Below, in pieces: positions 13,900 to 14,154 of a stretch of DNA of 14,154 nucleotides (position 1 is the stretch's first letter; every line of letters begins with the position of its first letter). This stretch comes from an uncultured bacterium (lineage in GTDB: Bacteria > Bacillota > Clostridia > Lachnospirales > Lachnospiraceae), in contig CAOKFN010000072.1 of NCBI GenBank assembly GCA_948467735.1, positions 1 through 14,154 of the forward strand, in the 5' to 3' direction. The notes under the pieces were generated by a model that was not told where the DNA came from, did no database searches, and was given only the letters and a program-made list of their open reading frames with translations. A program made the translations under genes and the position numbers.

Positions 13900-13913
13900 A
13901 GGAGGAAACAGAC

Positions 13914-14154
13914 ATGAAGAAGAAAATTTATGCGGCGCTATTTGCGGCGACATTGACGGCAGGAGCCTTTACAGGCTGCGGGAACAGGACGGAGGGGGAC
14001 GGCAGGGTTTGGGCAGTCATGGCGGACGCCGGGGACAGCCGGGGTGACAACATCGGCGGCATAGGGAATGAATCTCCAAAGCCTGTACCCGGGGCGGCAG
14101 AACCGACATCAAAGCCAGCGCCGTCCGAAACGGCGGAACCGACATCAAAGCCAG
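13914..14154 (+). CDS. lipoprotein, 5' part only (runs off window)
   Basis: The first 80 codons of an open frame that continues past the window end. The N-terminus has Lys residues, a hydrophobic stretch and the lipobox FTGC with lipidated Cys22, so it should be a membrane-anchored lipoprotein. A Gly/Asp-rich stretch follows, then a Pro/Thr/Glu/Ser-rich linker with a 12-residue repeat (EPTSKP at about 63-68 and again at 75-80). AGGAGG (13900-13905) lies 8 nt before the ATG. The linker resembles that of the DUF3048 lipoprotein at 6443, but the domain that would identify the function is outside the window. Expression may be phase-variable through the G tract in its promoter. Confidence 0.8.
   Translation, partial: MKKKIYAALFAATLTAGAFTGCGNRTEGDGRVWAVMADAGDSRGDNIGGIGNESPKPVPGAAEPTSKPAPSETAEPTSKP
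14100..14154 (+). repeat. 36-nt in-frame repeat in the lipoprotein linker
   Basis: GAACCGACATCAAAGCCAG occurs at 14100-14118 and again at 14136-14154, exactly 36 nt (12 codons) apart, coding for EPTSKP in the same frame. The window ends inside the second copy, so the full repeat number is not visible. Confidence 0.85.

Overview
The window looks like a chromosomal segment of a Gram-positive gut Clostridia, most likely a Lachnospiraceae of about 50% GC. This is inferred from strong AGGAGG-type ribosome binding sites, TTGACA/TATAAT promoters, lipoprotein signal peptides, tRNA genes without an encoded CCA, and families common in that group (DUF3048 lipoprotein, DUF3810, PfoR-like IIC, zinc-ribbon/TM2 protein). 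No ribosomal RNA or species marker is present, so the family-level call is an inference.

Layout. (1) 1-6352 is carbohydrate-oriented. A 21-bp tandem repeat array carrying -10-like boxes precedes a feruloyl-esterase-like alpha/beta hydrolase (171-944). A purine-rich spacer and a GH31 alpha-glucosidase (1056-3341) follow. A small FakA-C-terminal-like protein runs the other way (3417-3668). A half-size EamA transporter (3764-4177) and a large Ig-like/SGNH esterase resembling rhamnogalacturonan acetylesterases (4232-6352) complete the block. None of the three hydrolases has a signal peptide, which fits intracellular processing of imported plant-derived oligosaccharides. (2) 6370-10553 is envelope-related: a DUF3048 (YerB-like) lipoprotein with its own promoter and a terminator, then a MATE efflux protein overlapping a DUF3810 membrane protein with an HELAH metalloprotease motif. 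(3) 10731-12212 is a tRNA-associated, rearranged region: a promoter, tRNA-Phe(GAA), tRNA-Gly(TCC), a 17-bp duplication of the tRNA-Gly 3' end 333 bp downstream, a start-less fragment resembling a PD-(D/E)XK (Rpn-type) transposase/nuclease between the two copies, several related terminator tails, and a minus-strand zinc-ribbon/TM2 protein bracketed by those tails. (4) 12260-13403 is a PfoR/PTS_EIIC_2-type membrane protein with its own promoter. (5) 13535-14154 holds tRNA-Gly(GCC) with promoter and terminator. The start of a lipoprotein gene follows, whose promoter carries ten G residues in an over-long -35/-10 spacer and whose linker contains a 36-nt in-frame repeat.

The most interesting signals are the poly-G promoter (a candidate ON/OFF phase-variation switch), the decayed insertion hot spot behind tRNA-Gly, and the 21-bp promoter-like tandem repeats ahead of the esterase gene. 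No CRISPR array, intact mobile element or recognised riboswitch was found.
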